DNA of 64,000 bases from Streptomyces verrucosisporus (GCF_017114865.1 NZ_JADEYH010000013.1:62001-126000), one strand, 5' to 3'; shown: positions 45,591-60,271, counted from the first letter of the stretch. The notes: generated by a model from the sequence alone, not told the origin. Translations and numbers: made by a program.

Positions 45591-46562
45591 TTACGGGAGC
45601 CACTTCTCCCAGGTGGACTTGTTCTCCTTGACCCACTTGGCCGCCGCGTCCTCGGCGGACATGCCGTCGCCGGCGATCCACTTGGCGACCTGGTTCTGCT
45701 GCTCGGTCGACCAGTTGAAGTTCTTCAGGAACTGCGCGGCGTCGCCGCCGTCCTTCGCGAAGTCGGCGTTGAGGTACTTCTGCAGCGGGGTCTCGGGGTA
45801 GGCGCAGGCGACCTTCTCCGGGTCGGCGTCGCAGCCCTCGGTGTGCTCGGGCAGCTTCACCTCGACGAAGTCGATCTCGGCGTTCAGCCACTGCGGCGTC
45901 CACCAGTACGTCAGGAAGGGCTTCTTCTCCTTGACGTACTTCTTGATCTGGGTGATCTGGGCGGCCTCGCTGCCCGCGTAGACCGTCTTCAGGTCCAGGT
46001 CGAGGTTCTTGATGATCGCGTCGTCGTGGGTGGTGTACGACGGCGAGCCCTCCAGGAGCTGGCCCTTGCCGCCGCTCTCGGTGGTCTTGAGTTCGTCGGC
46101 GTACTTGTTGAGGTTCTTCCAGTCGGTGACGTCGGGGTTCTCGTCCGCGAAGTACTTGGGCACGAACCAGCCGATGTGGCCGGTGACGCCGAGGTCGCCG
46201 GCCTCGACGACCGTCTCGCGCTCCTCGACGTAGCGCTTCTCCTTCTTGGGGACGCCGCCCCAGTCCTCCAGGATCGCGTCGACCTTGCCGCTGTCGAGCG
46301 CGTCCCAGGCGACCGGCTCGTCCATCTGCTGGAGCTTGGCCTTGACGCCCAGCTCCTCCTCCAGGATGTGCTTGGCGACGGCCGCGTTGGCCTCGGCGCC
46401 GACCCAGGAGGGGACGGCGATGGTGACGGTGTCGCCGCCGCCGGAGGAGACGGAGGCGGAGGTGTCGGCGGCTCCGCAGGCGCTGAGCGCGGTCATGCCG
46501 AGGACGGCCGATCCGGCGGCCAGGGCGGTGCGGACGCGTCTGCTGTTCTTTCCGGTGTTCAT
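45591..46562 (-). CDS. Glycine betaine ABC transporter substrate-binding lipoprotein
   Basis: A 323-aa exported binding protein of the OpuAC/ProX family. Signal peptide with lipobox ALSACG (Cys29), then DTVTIAVPSWVGAEANAAVAKHILEEELG; aromatic cage candidates Trp53 (PSWVGAE), WGGVP, GHIGWF, YWWTPQW. The C-terminal domain ends KSTWEKWLP. Fifth and last gene of the betaine operon, 75 nt after the permease with its own ribosome site. Confidence 0.93.
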   Translation of the reverse strand: MNTGKNSRRVRTALAAGSAVLGMTALSACGAADTSASVSSGGGDTVTIAVPSWVGAEANAAVAKHILEEELGVKAKLQQMDEPVAWDALDSGKVDAILEDWGGVPKKEKRYVEERETVVEAGDLGVTGHIGWFVPKYFADENPDVTDWKNLNKYADELKTTESGGKGQLLEGSPSYTTHDDAIIKNLDLDLKTVYAGSEAAQITQIKKYVKEKKPFLTYWWTPQWLNAEIDFVEVKLPEHTEGCDADPEKVACAYPETPLQKYLNADFAKDGGDAAQFLKNFNWSTEQQNQVAKWIAGDGMSAEDAAAKWVKENKSTWEKWLP

Positions 46563-46637
46563 GCCGGATCTCTCTTTCCGTGGTGCGTACTTGTGCGTGT
46601 TTATGGGGGGATGGTGGGGGTGGTGGGGGGCCTCGGT

Positions 46638-48718
46638 TCAGCGCCGGTCGCGGGAGGCCGCGGGCTGGGTGACGCGGTCCAGGAGCACGCCGAGGCAGAC
46701 GATCGCCGCGCCGGCGGTCAGGCCGATGCCCAGCTCGCTCTTCTGCAGGGCGTAGACGACGTCGTAGCCGAGCGCGCCGCCGCCCACCAGGCCGCCGATG
46801 ACGACGATGGCCAGGACGAGGACGACCCCCTGGTTGACGGCCAGCAGCAGGGCGGGCCGGGCCAGCGGGAGCTGGACGTGGCGCAGCTGCTGGCCGGTGG
46901 AGGCGCCCATGGAGCGGGCGGCCTCCAGCGCGCCGGGGTCGGTCTCCCGGACGCCCTGGGCTGTGATGCGGATGACCGCGGGCAGCGCGTAGACCACGGC
47001 GGCGATGATCGCGGCGGTGCGGCCGACGTTGAACAGCGCCACCACCGGGATGAGGTAGATGAACTGCGGCATCGTCTGCATCACGTCGAGCACCGGCCGG
47101 ACGGCCCGGTCCACCCAGGGCACCCGGGCGGCCAGGACGCCGATCGCGACGCCCGGCAGCAGGGTGACCACCAGTGCGGCGAGTACCTGGGAGAGGGTGT
47201 TGAGCGAGGTGGGCCACAGGCCCATCGCGCCGATCGCCGCCAGCGCGGCCACCGCGGTCACGGCGGTGCGCCAGGTGCCCGCCAGCAGGGCGAGGGCGGC
47301 GGCGGCCAGGAGCAGCAGCCACCAGGGGGCGCCCTGGAGCCCGTCGCGCAGCGGGTTGAGCACCCAGCGGGCGAAGTTCTCCGACCAGGTGGCGGTGCCG
47401 CCGATGAGGGGGATGCCGGAGCCGAGGTTGTCGGTGATCCAGTCGACGGCGGTGTTGACCGGGGCGGAGATGCTCACGGTCCACTGCTCGGGCCACCGCC
47501 GGCCCAGGGCGGCCGAGCCGGCCACGGAGGCGGCGGCGACGGCTGCCGCGGCGGCGGCCCGTACCGTCCAGACGCGCCCGCGGCTCGCGCGAACGGAGGT
47601 GTCGTCCAGTCGCGCGCCGGCGGCGGCGGTGGTGCGGTCCAGCCAGATCGCGATGAGCACGATGGCGATGCCGGGGCCGAGCGCCTGGCCGACGTCCACC
47701 CGCGACAGGGCGGTGAAGACCTCGTCGCCCAGGCCGCCCGCGCCGATGACCGAGGCGAGGACGACCATCGACAGGCACATCATGATGGTCTGGTTCAGCC
47801 CCAGCAGCATCTGCCGGCGGGCCAGCGGCAGCCGGGCCGTGAGCAGCCGCTGCCAGGCGTTCGCGCCCAGCGAGGCGGAGGCCTCCAGCGCGGCCGGGTC
47901 GGCGCCGCGCAGGCCGAGCGAGGTGAGGCGGGCCATGGGTGGCGCCGCGTAGATGACGGTGGCGATCAGGGCCGAGGGCGTGCCGATGCCGAAGAGGAGC
48001 ACGAACGGCAGCAGGTAGGCGAACGCCGGCATCACCTGCATGGTGTCGAAAACCGGGCGCAGCAGCCGCTCGCAGCGGTCGGAGAGTCCGGCGGCCAGGC
48101 CGAGCGCCGCGCCGATCAGCGCGGCGGCGGCGACGGCGACGGCCATCAGCGCCAGGGTCTCCATGGCGGGCGCCCACAGGTCCAGCAGGCCGATCACGGC
48201 GAAGGCGCCCAGGGCGGTCGCGGCGGTGCGCAGGGCGCGGCGGCCGAGGTCCGCGCCGCCGGCGAACCAGGCGAGGGCGGTGGCGCCGGCCGTCACGCCC
48301 GTCCAGCCGAGCCCCTGGAGGAGGGCGAGGACGCCGTCGACGGCCAGGACCGCGTTGTTGCTGATGTGCAGCAGGAAGTACAGGAACAGCCAGTGCGACT
48401 CGCGGTTGTCGACCAGCCAGGCGTCCAGTTCGTCCAGCGGTGAGCGGACGTCGAGGGTCAGGGCGTCCGGCCAGCTTCCGCTGCCCCAGGCGAGGGCGGC
48501 GAGAGGTGTCGCCACGAGGGCCAGGAGGGCGAGGACGAGGAGTCTTCGGGCGGCCGGGCGGCCGGGGGCGCGGGCGGTCAGGCGGCGCAGGGCGCCGGGG
48601 CGGCCCGGCGGTCCGGACCGGTCCGGACCGGAGCCGGATGCGCTGGAGGCCGTCCTGCCGGGCTTGTGCCGGTTCCCCGGTTCCGGGGTCCGGGAGGCGG
48701 GGGCGGGGGTGGCGGTCG

Positions 48719-48722
<4 letters not shown>
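46638..48722 (-). CDS. Glycine betaine ABC transporter, two permease domains fused in one chain
   Basis: A 694-aa permease containing two tandem ABC-transporter membrane domains. First domain about 200-400: [60 protein letters not shown]; second about 490-680: [59 protein letters not shown]. Both keep the EAA coupling loop. The duplication makes one polypeptide do the job of two ProW/OpuAB copies. ATG start overlaps the ATPase stop (ATGA). Confidence 0.92.
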
Positions 48723-49911
<1,189 letters not shown>

Positions 49912-49915
<4 letters not shown>

Positions 49916-51516
49916 GCGGCGCCTCCCGGTGTCGTGGTGTCGTCGAAGTCGCCGCCGGTCCCGTCACCGGACTCGTCGCGGTCGTCGCGGAGCAGGTCGG
50001 CGGCCTTCTCGCCGACCATCAGCACGCCGATCATGGGGTTGACGGCGGGGATGGTGGGGAAGACCGAGGCGTCGGCGATGCGGACGCCGTCCAGGCCGCG
50101 GATGCGCAGCTTCGGGTCCACGACGGCCAGTTCGTCGTCGGCCGCGCCCATCCGGCAGGTGCCGGCGGGGTGGTAGACGGTGTGGGCGACCTTGCGGGCG
50201 TACTCGCTCAGCTCCTCGTCGGAGGTGATGTCCGGGCCGGGGCAGATCTCCCGCTTGAGCCAGGAGTCCAGCGGCGCGGTCCTCGCTATCTCGCGGGCGA
50301 TGCGGATGCCGTCGACGAGGGTGCGGGCGTCGTGGTCCTCGGCGTCGGTGAAGTAGCGGAAGTCCAGGGCCGGTTTGACCGAGGGGTCGGCGCTGGTGAG
50401 GTGGAGCCGGCCGCGGCTGCGGGGCTTGGGGATGTTGGGGGTCATCGACACGCCGTGGGCGGGGCGTTCGTAGCCCAGCCGCTCGGGGTTGTCGGTGAAG
50501 GGGATCTGGTAGAAGTGGAACATCAGGTCGGGGCCGGGGGACTCCGGGTCCCGGCGGACGAACAGGCCCGCGTCGGAGTCCATCGCCGAGTTCTCGGGGA
50601 TGGGGCCGTCGGTCTCCCAGACGATGACCGACTCGGGGTGGTCCAGCAGGTTCTCGCCGACGCCCGGCAGATCGTGGACGACCGGGATGCCCAGGGCCTG
50701 AAGATCGCCGGCCGGTCCGACGCCGGAGTGCAGCAGCAGCCGGGGGGTGTCCACCGCTCCCGCGCACAGCACGACCTCGCACCGGGCGGTCACCAGCGTC
50801 TCCTCGCCGTCGGCGGTGCGGACGTGGACGCCGGTGACACGGCGGCCGTCGTCCCCGCCGAACTGGAGCCGGTACGCCCAGGTCTCCAGCCACAGCTCCA
50901 GGTTGGGCCGGTCGCCGGCCTCCATGTGGGGGTGGAGGTAGGCCACGGAGGCGGAGGAGCGCTTGTTGGTCTCCGGGTGGTAGGCGAGGTCGAAGAAGCC
51001 GACGCCCTCGGTGAACGGCCTGGCGTTGAAGCCCTCCACGCGCGGCACTCCGAGGGCCGCCCGGGCGGCGTCGACGAAGTCGCGGGCGATGGCGTTGCGG
51101 TCCTTCTCGTCGACGGCGACGATGTTGTTGCGCAGCCGGTGGTAGTAGGGCTCCATCGCGATGGCGTTCCAGCCGCTCGCCCCGGCGTCCTCCCACTCCT
51201 GCCAGTCCGAGGGCAGGGGCTTGAAGGAGATCAGGGTGTTGTGCGAGGAGCAGCCGCCGAGCACGCGCGCCCGGCTGTGCCGGATGTGGGAGTTGCCGCG
51301 TGGCTGCTCGGTGGTGGGGTAGTCGTAGTCGAGGTCGCCGCCGAGCAGGCCGAGCCAGCGGCGCAGGGTCAGTACGTCGGGGCGGTCGACGTCGGAGGGG
51401 CCGCCCTCGATGAGGGCGACGGTGGTGCCGGGGTCCTCGGCGAGCCGGGAGGCGATCACCGAGCCGGCCGTACCGCCGCCGATCACCACGTAGTCGTAGG
51501 TGGTGTTGCTGGACAT
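49912..51516 (-). CDS. GMC oxidoreductase, choline oxidase-like
   Basis: A 534-aa FAD enzyme of the GMC family, probably oxidising choline to betaine aldehyde or on to glycine betaine. Rossmann motif [12 protein letters not shown] at 11-22, [17 protein letters not shown] at 80-96 which resembles Arthrobacter choline oxidase, where the His of SSHN (His92 here) links to FAD, and active-site His449 ([11 protein letters not shown]) and Asn493 (VNPMIGVL). The residue after HN is Thr where choline oxidase has Ser. Coupled to the ATPase gene by GTGA. Choline dehydrogenase activity with another acceptor is the main alternative. Confidence 0.85.
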
Positions 51517-51627
51517 GAAGGTGGTGCTCCTACAGGGGTGTCGCGTCAGGGATGCGCGGGGGTGAGCAGGGGCGCTCGGGAGTGAGCAGGGCGCGTGGAG
51601 GCGCCAGGGCGCCGGTGCGGGGGCGCG

Positions 51628-53130
51628 TCAGCTCGCGAACCAGCGCACCGGCGCGGGGCGCAGGTTCTCGTAGACGTGCTTGGTCTCGCGGTACTCGTCC
51701 AGCCCGGAGGGACCGAGTTCGCGTCCCACGCCGGAGCGGCCGAAGCCTCCCCACTCCGCCTGCGGCAGGTAGGGGTGGTAGTCGTTGATCCACACGGTGC
51801 CGTGGCGCAGCCTGGCGGCGATCCGGCGGGCGCGGGCGGTGTCGGCGGAGAAGACGGCGCCGGCCAGGCCGTACTCGGTGTCGTTGGCCAGGGCCACGGC
51901 CTCGTCCTCGGTGCGGAAGGTCTCCACCGTCACAACCGGTCCGAAGACCTCCTCGCGCACCACGCGCATCGTGCGGTCGCAGCGGTCCAGGACGGTCGGC
52001 CGGTAGAAGTAGCCGGTGGCCGGGAGGGTGTCGGAGGGCCCCGGGCGCTCTCCGCCGCAGCGCACGACGGCGCCCTCGGCGACCGCGGAGGCGACGTACT
52101 CCTCGGCCTTGTCGAGTTGCCGCTGGGAGACGAGCGGGCCGCACTCGACGCCGGGCTCGGTGCCGCGGCCGAGCCGGATGCGGCGGGCGCGGCGGGCGAG
52201 TTCGGTGACGAAGCGGTCGTGGACGGACTCCTCCAGGATGAGGCGCCCGCCGGCCGAGCAGACCTGGCCGCTGTGAATGAAGGCGGCGTTGAGGGCCTGG
52301 TCGACGGCGGTGTCGAAGCCCTCCTCGGTGGCGCAGGCGTCGGCGAAGACGACGTTGGGGTTCTTGCCGCCGAGCTCCAGGGCGACCTTCTTGACCGTCG
52401 CGGCCGCGGCGGCGGCCACCTTGGTGCCGCTGGCCAGGCCGCCGGTGAAGGAGACCAGGTCCACGCCGGGGTGCTCCGACAGGCGGGCGCCGACGGGGTC
52501 GCCCGCGCCGGTGACCAGGCCCGCGACGCCCGCGGGCAGGCCCGCCTCGGTCAGCAGCCGGATCAGGTGGACGGTGGACAGCGGGGTGATCTCGCTGGGC
52601 TTGACGACGAAGGTGTTGCCCGCGGCCAGCGCCGGGGCGATCTTCCAGCTCGCCTGGAGCAGCGGGTAGTTCCAGGGGGTGATCAGCGCGCAGACGCCGA
52701 CCGGTTCGTGGACGACGACGCTGTGCACGTCCGGGCTGCCCGCGTCCACCACGCGTCCGCCGGATGTGTTCACGGCCTGGTCGGCGAAGTAGCGGAAGGC
52801 GGCGGTGACGTCGTCGACGTCGACACGGCCCTCCTCGATGGTCTTGCCGGTGTCCATGGACTCGGTGAGCGCGATCTGCTCGCGGTCCCGCTGGAGGAGG
52901 TCGGCGGTGCGCCGCAGCAGCGCCGCCCGCTCGGCGACGGGGGTGCTCGGCCAGACGCCGGTGTCGAAGGCGCGGCGGGCGGCCTCGACGGCGGCGTCGA
53001 CGTCCTCGGCGCCGCCCTCGGAGACGACCGCGAGCACCGTCGCGTCGGCGGGGTCGAGGACCTCCCTGGTTCTTCCGGAGAGGGCGGGGCGCCACTCCCC
53101 GCCGATGTGCATGGTCTCGATTGCCGCCAC
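51628..53130 (-). CDS. betB: Betaine aldehyde dehydrogenase
   Basis: A 500-aa NAD(P)-dependent aldehyde dehydrogenase that makes glycine betaine: TPWNYPLLQASWKIAPALAAG, SFTGGLASGTKV, LELGGKNPN (Glu252), GQVCSAGGR (Cys291 nucleophile), EEVFGPVV, and GFGRSGVGRELG near the end. First gene of the operon. GTG start, with no near ribosome site; an in-frame ATG 18 nt downstream is an alternative. 111 nt separate it from the choline oxidase gene. Confidence 0.93.
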   Translation of the reverse strand: MAAIETMHIGGEWRPALSGRTREVLDPADATVLAVVSEGGAEDVDAAVEAARRAFDTGVWPSTPVAERAALLRRTADLLQRDREQIALTESMDTGKTIEEGRVDVDDVTAAFRYFADQAVNTSGGRVVDAGSPDVHSVVVHEPVGVCALITPWNYPLLQASWKIAPALAAGNTFVVKPSEITPLSTVHLIRLLTEAGLPAGVAGLVTGAGDPVGARLSEHPGVDLVSFTGGLASGTKVAAAAAATVKKVALELGGKNPNVVFADACATEEGFDTAVDQALNAAFIHSGQVCSAGGRLILEESVHDRFVTELARRARRIRLGRGTEPGVECGPLVSQRQLDKAEEYVASAVAEGAVVRCGGERPGPSDTLPATGYFYRPTVLDRCDRTMRVVREEVFGPVVTVETFRTEDEAVALANDTEYGLAGAVFSADTARARRIAARLRHGTVWINDYHPYLPQAEWGGFGRSGVGRELGPSGLDEYRETKHVYENLRPAPVRWFAS

Positions 53131-53237
53131 GTTCCGTACTGCCTTCCTCGCATGGTGCTCTTGCCGCCCGGCGGGCCGAGCGACCCGGTCCCATGCCCCG
53201 CACCGAGGAATTCAATCTTTTAATCCATGTCAAGTGG

Positions 53238-53260
53238 CATGGTTCACACAGGAAACCATG
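53238..53260. promoter_or_regulatory. Inverted repeat, candidate operator of the betaine operon
   Basis: Perfect CATGGTT and AACCATG arms over 9 nt, just upstream of TTGACA on the minus strand. Position fits a repressor or osmotic regulator site about 110-130 nt upstream of betB. Confidence 0.5.
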
Positions 53261-53373
53261 ATCATCAAGGATCTATGTGAATCAATTTAAGGCGATGAAC
53301 GGATATGGAGGACATTGCGGGCACTACGCGAAGCACCTGTCCGAGCACGGTGAGCGGCCCGGTGCCGGAACGC

Positions 53374-53409
53374 CGTAGGCCCCGGCTCGAAGGAGCCGGG
53401 GCCTACGGT
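53374..53409 (-). terminator. 16-bp terminator hairpin after mdh
   Basis: CCGTAGGCCCCGGCTC pairs perfectly with GAGCCGGGGCCTACGG, loop GAAG, 49 nt after the mdh stop. Confidence 0.92.
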
Positions 53410-53457
53410 GCGCGGGCACTCCGGAGCGGGGCCGGAGCGGGACCGGCGCGGGCCGGA

Positions 53458-54750
<1,293 letters not shown>

Positions 54751-55224
54751 TCAGCGGATCGTGAAGTGGACGATGTCCTCCAGGAAGGGGATCTCCAGCA
54801 CGGGTGCGGGCTGCGCCATCAGCGCCAGCAGCACGATCGCCGTGCCCAGCACCCCGTAGGTCACCACGTCCGTGAAGCGGGAGCGCACCGCGAGCATCCC
54901 CACCGACGGCACGGTCCAGCGCAGCACGGCGCCGGTGAGCAGGGACAGGCCGACGGTCAGCGGGCCCGCGCGGAAGTGGCCGAGCGTCACCAGCAGGCCG
55001 GCGGCCGCACCGGCCAGCACGCACAGCAGCGGCCACTGCCGCGCGGGCGCGGGGGCGTCCCCGGGGGCCGCCCGCCCGCCGCCCTCGGGGCGGGCGGTGT
55101 CACGGGTGATCAGCGGGAACCGCCGGGACGGGCGCCGGCCGGTGCCGGCGCTCCCCCCGTCGTCCCCGGTCCCCCCGGCCTCTCCCGCCCCTCCGGTCGG
55201 CCCGTCCCCCGTCTCAGCCGACAC
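54751..55224 (-). CDS. DUF3017 membrane protein
   Basis: A 157-aa protein: about 60 polar Gly/Asp residues, then four hydrophobic segments ([63 protein letters not shown]) and a short end [17 protein letters not shown]3017 genes usually follow folD in actinomycetes, as here; the GTG at 55224 starts within folD, so translation is coupled. GTG at 55233 is the other candidate. Function unknown. Confidence 0.85.
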   Translation of the reverse strand: MSAETGDGPTGGAGEAGGTGDDGGSAGTGRRPSRRFPLITRDTARPEGGGRAAPGDAPAPARQWPLLCVLAGAAAGLLVTLGHFRAGPLTVGLSLLTGAVLRWTVPSVGMLAVRSRFTDVVTYGVLGTAIVLLALMAQPAPVLEIPFLEDIVHFTIR

Positions 55225-56086
55225 GGTCCGCACCCGCGGCGCGCTCGGCCGCCTCCACCACGTTGGCCAGCAGCATCGCCCGCGTCATCGGGCCGACGCC
55301 GCCCGGGTTCGGCGAGAGCCACCCGGCGACCTCCGCGACGTCCGGGTGCACGTCGCCGGCGATCCTCCCCGTCGCCGCGTCCCGGCTGACGCCCACGTCC
55401 AGCACCGCCGCGCCCGGCTTGATGTACTCGGGGCGGACCAGGTGCGCCGCGCCGGCCGCCGCCACCACGATGTCCGCCCGGCGCAGGTGCTCGCCCAGGT
55501 CACGGGTGCCGGTGTGGCACAGGGTCACCGTCGCGTTCTCCGAGCGGCGGGTCAGCAGCAGTCCGATGGAGCGGCCGACGGTGATGCCGCGGCCGACGAC
55601 GGCCACGTCCGCCCCGTCGATCTCCACCTTGTGGCGGCGCAGCAGCTCGACGATGCCGTTGGGGGTGCACGGCAGCGGGGCCCGCTCGTTGAGCACCAGG
55701 CGGCCGAGGTTCGTCGGGTGGAGGCCGTCGGCGTCCTTGGCCGGGTCCATCAGCTCCAGGACGCGGTTGGTGTCGATCCCGCGCGGCAGCGGGAGCTGCA
55801 CGATGTAGCCGGTGCAGGCCGGGTCCTCGTTGAGTTCGCGGACGACCGCCTCGATGTCCTCCTGGGAGGCGGTAACGGGCAGCTCGCGCTGGATGGAGGC
55901 GATGCCCACCTGGGCGCAGTCGCGGTGCTTGCCCGCCACGTACTTCTGGCTGCCGACGTCGTCGCCGACCAGGAGCGTGCCCAGGCCGGGCTGGATGCCG
56001 CGCGCCTTCAGGGCTTCTACGCGGGTGGCGAGTTCTGTCTTGATCGCGGCTGCGGTGGCCTTGCCGTCGAGAATCTGGGCGGTCAT
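55214..56086 (-). CDS. folD: Bifunctional methylenetetrahydrofolate dehydrogenase/cyclohydrolase FolD
   Basis: A 290-aa folate enzyme interconverting methylene-, methenyl- and formyl-THF for purine and Met synthesis. Catalytic [14 protein letters not shown] (Tyr/Lys pair), the substrate loop [11 protein letters not shown](P) site [16 protein letters not shown], and [13 protein letters not shown] near the C-terminus are all present. ATG with GGAGG 9 nt upstream. Feeds the purH/purN steps encoded nearby. Confidence 0.97.
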   Translation of the reverse strand: MTAQILDGKATAAAIKTELATRVEALKARGIQPGLGTLLVGDDVGSQKYVAGKHRDCAQVGIASIQRELPVTASQEDIEAVVRELNEDPACTGYIVQLPLPRGIDTNRVLELMDPAKDADGLHPTNLGRLVLNERAPLPCTPNGIVELLRRHKVEIDGADVAVVGRGITVGRSIGLLLTRRSENATVTLCHTGTRDLGEHLRRADIVVAAAGAAHLVRPEYIKPGAAVLDVGVSRDAATGRIAGDVHPDVAEVAGWLSPNPGGVGPMTRAMLLANVVEAAERAAGADRVG

Positions 56087-56459
56087 GGGGCCATCCTCCC
56101 GGATACGGGGGCCCGGTCTCCAATCGCGTCCGCACCGGGCGGCGCCTTCGGCACGGAGAGTGAGAGGGGCGTCGCGGAACGCCTAGCCTCCCCGGCCGGC
56201 CGGCCGGACCGGTGCGTTGCGGATTCGCCACAGCTCACCGTCTTGTCTGGACAGCATCACCCTCCCCCACCAGCATGGTCGCGGTGCCGTGCCCGCGGGG
56301 GCCGACGGGTGCGGCGCACGGGGGAGGCACGTTCTCGTACGAACCGTTCCTCGCGCAGCGGAGCTGCGGGGGCGCCTCGGTGTTCCTCCGGACGTCCCCC
56401 TGGACACTCCCTCGGCCCCGGCAGTCCCCGTTTCCCGTCCGCTCCGTAAGGAAGAGTTC
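56087..56459. other. 373-nt divergent promoter region folD / RDD gene
   Basis: No gene I can support, although frames are open on both strands as expected for this GC content. TTGTCTGGACAG near 56240 is a possible promoter element of the RDD gene. Confidence 0.45.
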
Positions 56460-57119
56460 ATGAGCCACCCGCAGGACCCGTACGGCCAGCCGCCGCAGTC
56501 CGGTTACGGCCACCCGCAGCAGGGGGTCCCGCCGCAGGGCGCGTATCCCCAGCACCCGCAGTACCCCCAGCAGCCCCAGCAGCCCGGCGGGGCGTACGCC
56601 TCCTACTACCCCCAGCAGCCCCACGGCGGCGGCATGCCGCCGTACGCGGGCTGGGGCGCCCGGGTCGGCGCGACCCTGCTGGACGGCCTGATCATCGGCC
56701 TGATCCCCGGGATCCTGATGGCCGTCGGATACGGGCAGTTCCTCGGCGCGATCATCGACGCGGCCGAGAACTGCCCGATCGGTGACACGATCTGCGCGCA
56801 GAACGCGGCCGATGTGCCCGGCAGCGCCTGGCCGCTGATCGCCGTCGGCGCCCTGCTCTCCCTGGCCGGCCATCTGTGGCTGATCCACCAGGAGGGCAAG
56901 ACCGGGCAGACCCCGGGCAAGAAGGCCCTGAAGATCAGCGTGCTGCGGGAGGCCGACGGGCAGCCGCTCGGCTTCGGCATGGCCTTCGTACGCAAGCTGG
57001 CGCACTTCCTGGACGGCGCGGCCTGCTACATCGGCTATCTGTGGCCGCTGTGGGACGACAAGAAGCAGACCTTCGCCGACAAGGTGATCAAGAGCGTCGT
57101 CGTGAAGCAGCGGTCGTGA
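56460..57119 (+). CDS. RDD family membrane protein
   Basis: A 219-aa protein with a 65-residue Gln/Pro/Tyr-rich cytoplasmic start and an RDD domain: YAGWGARVGATLLDGLIIGLIPG (Arg and Asp of the motif), a loop NCPIGDTICAQNAADV with two Cys, LIAVGALLSLAGHLWLIHQEGKTGQTPGKKALKISVLR, and LWPLWDDKKQTFADKVIKSVVV. Such proteins are membrane proteins of unknown function, some linked to ion exchange. ATG with AAGGAAG 6 nt upstream. Confidence 0.93.
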   Translation: MSHPQDPYGQPPQSGYGHPQQGVPPQGAYPQHPQYPQQPQQPGGAYASYYPQQPHGGGMPPYAGWGARVGATLLDGLIIGLIPGILMAVGYGQFLGAIIDAAENCPIGDTICAQNAADVPGSAWPLIAVGALLSLAGHLWLIHQEGKTGQTPGKKALKISVLREADGQPLGFGMAFVRKLAHFLDGAACYIGYLWPLWDDKKQTFADKVIKSVVVKQRS

Positions 57120-57263
57120 AGCAGTAGTCCCGTCCGCCGGTTCCTCCCCCGTTCCGGCGCGTCCCCGCATCCGCCGGGGATGCGCGGGCCGGTACTGGGA
57201 AGGGTGCTCCCTGAGGGAGTGGCGCGGCCCGCCCGGCGGGCGCCGCGCAAGGGCGCGGACATC

Positions 57264-57299
57264 GGGGGCCGTACCGCGGGGGACCGGGGTACGGCCCCC
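57264..57299 (+). terminator. Hairpin between the RDD gene and the next gene
   Basis: GGGGGCCGTACC pairs perfectly with GGTACGGCCCCC over 12 nt. Acts as terminator of the RDD gene or leader structure of the gene at 57359. Confidence 0.6.
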
Positions 57300-57358
57300 C
57301 GGCGTCCGGTCACCGCACAGACCGCCCGGACGAACCGGAGGAACCGGAGGAGAACGCC

Positions 57359-57949
57359 ATGAGCAGCTCCGACCCGAACACCCCGAACGACCCCTACCGG
57401 AAGAACCCGTACGACCGGCCTCCCGGAGGGCAGCCGCCGCCCGCAGGACAGCCGGGCGGGTATCAGGGCCCCTACGGCGGCCCCGGGGACCAGCCGCTGG
57501 CTCCGCCGCCCGGCCCGATGGGCTCCCCGGGCGGACCTCCCGGCGGGCCGCCCGGGGCGATGCCGGGCAAGGTCAACTCGTCCCGGATGATCTTCTTCAT
57601 CACCGGCGGGCTCCAGGCCCTCTTCTCACTGCTGGCGATCGTCACCTTCGCCGCGGCCGAGGACGACCTGGAGGAGGCTTACGGCGACCTGGGCGTGGGC
57701 ACCGGGATCTACTACACGCTGTTCGTCCTCTTCCTGCTCCACGCGATCGCCGGCATCGTGCTGGCCGCGAAGTTCCCGCAGGGGGGCAACGGGCTGCGGA
57801 TCGCGGGCGTCGCCTGGTCGGCCGTCCTGGTACTGATCGGCCTGGCCACGCTGCCGCTCGGGCTGCTGTGGCTGGTGCTCGGCATCGTCTGCATCGTGCT
57901 GCTGTCCTCCGCCGAGTCGGCGGCCTGGTTCAACCGCCCGCGGGCCTGA
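57359..57949 (+). CDS. Membrane protein with Pro/Gly-rich N-terminus
   Basis: A 196-aa protein: about 70 residues of Pro/Gly/Asn repeats, then four hydrophobic segments (MIFFITGGLQALFSLLAIVTFAAA, YYTLFVLFLLHAIAGIVLAAKF, GVAWSAVLVLIGLATLPLGLLWLVLGIVCIVLL) and an end AWFNRPRA. An acidic loop (EDDLEEAYGDLG) lies outside or inside between helices 1 and 2. ATG with GGAGGAG 6 nt upstream. Layout is similar to the RDD neighbour but there is no RDD motif. Function unknown. Confidence 0.85.
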   Translation: MSSSDPNTPNDPYRKNPYDRPPGGQPPPAGQPGGYQGPYGGPGDQPLAPPPGPMGSPGGPPGGPPGAMPGKVNSSRMIFFITGGLQALFSLLAIVTFAAAEDDLEEAYGDLGVGTGIYYTLFVLFLLHAIAGIVLAAKFPQGGNGLRIAGVAWSAVLVLIGLATLPLGLLWLVLGIVCIVLLSSAESAAWFNRPRA

Positions 57950-57992
57950 AGCCCCGCGGGCCCGGGGCCGCTACGGCGGCCCGGGCACACCG

Positions 57993-58022
57993 CAGGCCGC
58001 GCCCCCGCCGGGGCGCGGCCTG
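57993..58022. terminator. Terminator between convergent 57359 gene and purH
   Basis: Perfect 13-bp stem (CAGGCCGCGCCCC with GGGGCGCGGCCTG), loop CGCC, 14 nt after purH. Confidence 0.85.
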
Positions 58023-58035
58023 ACCTGCGTCCACC

Positions 58036-59617
<1,582 letters not shown>

Positions 59618-59625
<8 letters not shown>

Positions 59626-60271
59626 GACCGAGAATGACCTTTCTTGCCTCGATGCGGTAGCCGTGGCGGGCGATGCGTCGCACCGTGTCGACGAGCAGCC
59701 GCCGCTCGACTTCCTTGATCCGCTCGTGGAGCGTGGATTCGTCGTCCTCCTCCCGCACCTCGACCACGCCCTGGGCGATGATCGGGCCGGTGTCGACGCC
59801 GTCGTCGACGAAGTGGACGGTGCACCCGGTGACCTTCACGCCGTACGCGAGCGCGTCGCGCACGCCGTGGGCGCCGGGAAAGCTGGGGAGCAGGGCGGGG
59901 TGGGTGTTGATCAAGCGTCCGCCGAACCGGGCGAGGAACTCCTTGCCCACGATCCTCATGAAGCCGGCGGAGACCACCAGATCGGGCTCGTGGACCGCCA
60001 CCGCCTCGGCCAGGGCTCGGTCCCAGGCGTCCCGGCCGGCGTGGTCGCGCACGCGGCAGACGAAGGTGGGCAGCCCGGCGCGCTCGGCGCGCTCCAGTCC
60101 GGCGATGCCGTCGCGATCGGCCCCGACGGCGACGATCTCGGCGCCGAAGGCGTCCGGCCGCTCCTCGGCGATGGCGTCGAGGAGTGCCTGGAGGTTCGTG
60201 CCCGAACCCGATACGAGGACCACGACGCGGGCCGGGGAGTGGGAGGCGAAGGAACGGGAAGCGGAAGCCAC
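59618..60271 (-). CDS. purN: Phosphoribosylglycinamide formyltransferase PurN
   Basis: A 217-aa enzyme formylating GAR in purine synthesis. [18 protein letters not shown] near the start binds the phosphate; the catalytic set is in [16 protein letters not shown] (Asn, His) and [13 protein letters not shown] (Asp). GTG at 60271 with a weak AAGAG 9 nt upstream; the frame is open further up but without a family match. Operon purN-purH. Confidence 0.95.

Larger units (their letters stand above)
53131..53457. other. 327-nt region: betaine operon promoter and mdh terminator
   Basis: No gene. AT-rich and palindrome-rich part at 53215-53290: CATGGTT-N9-AACCATG (53238-53260), CCATG-N8-CATGG (53225-53242) and ATGATCAT (53258-53265) overlap one another; on the minus strand TTGACA occurs around 53232-53227. 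The right part (53374-53409) is the mdh terminator. Confidence 0.6.
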
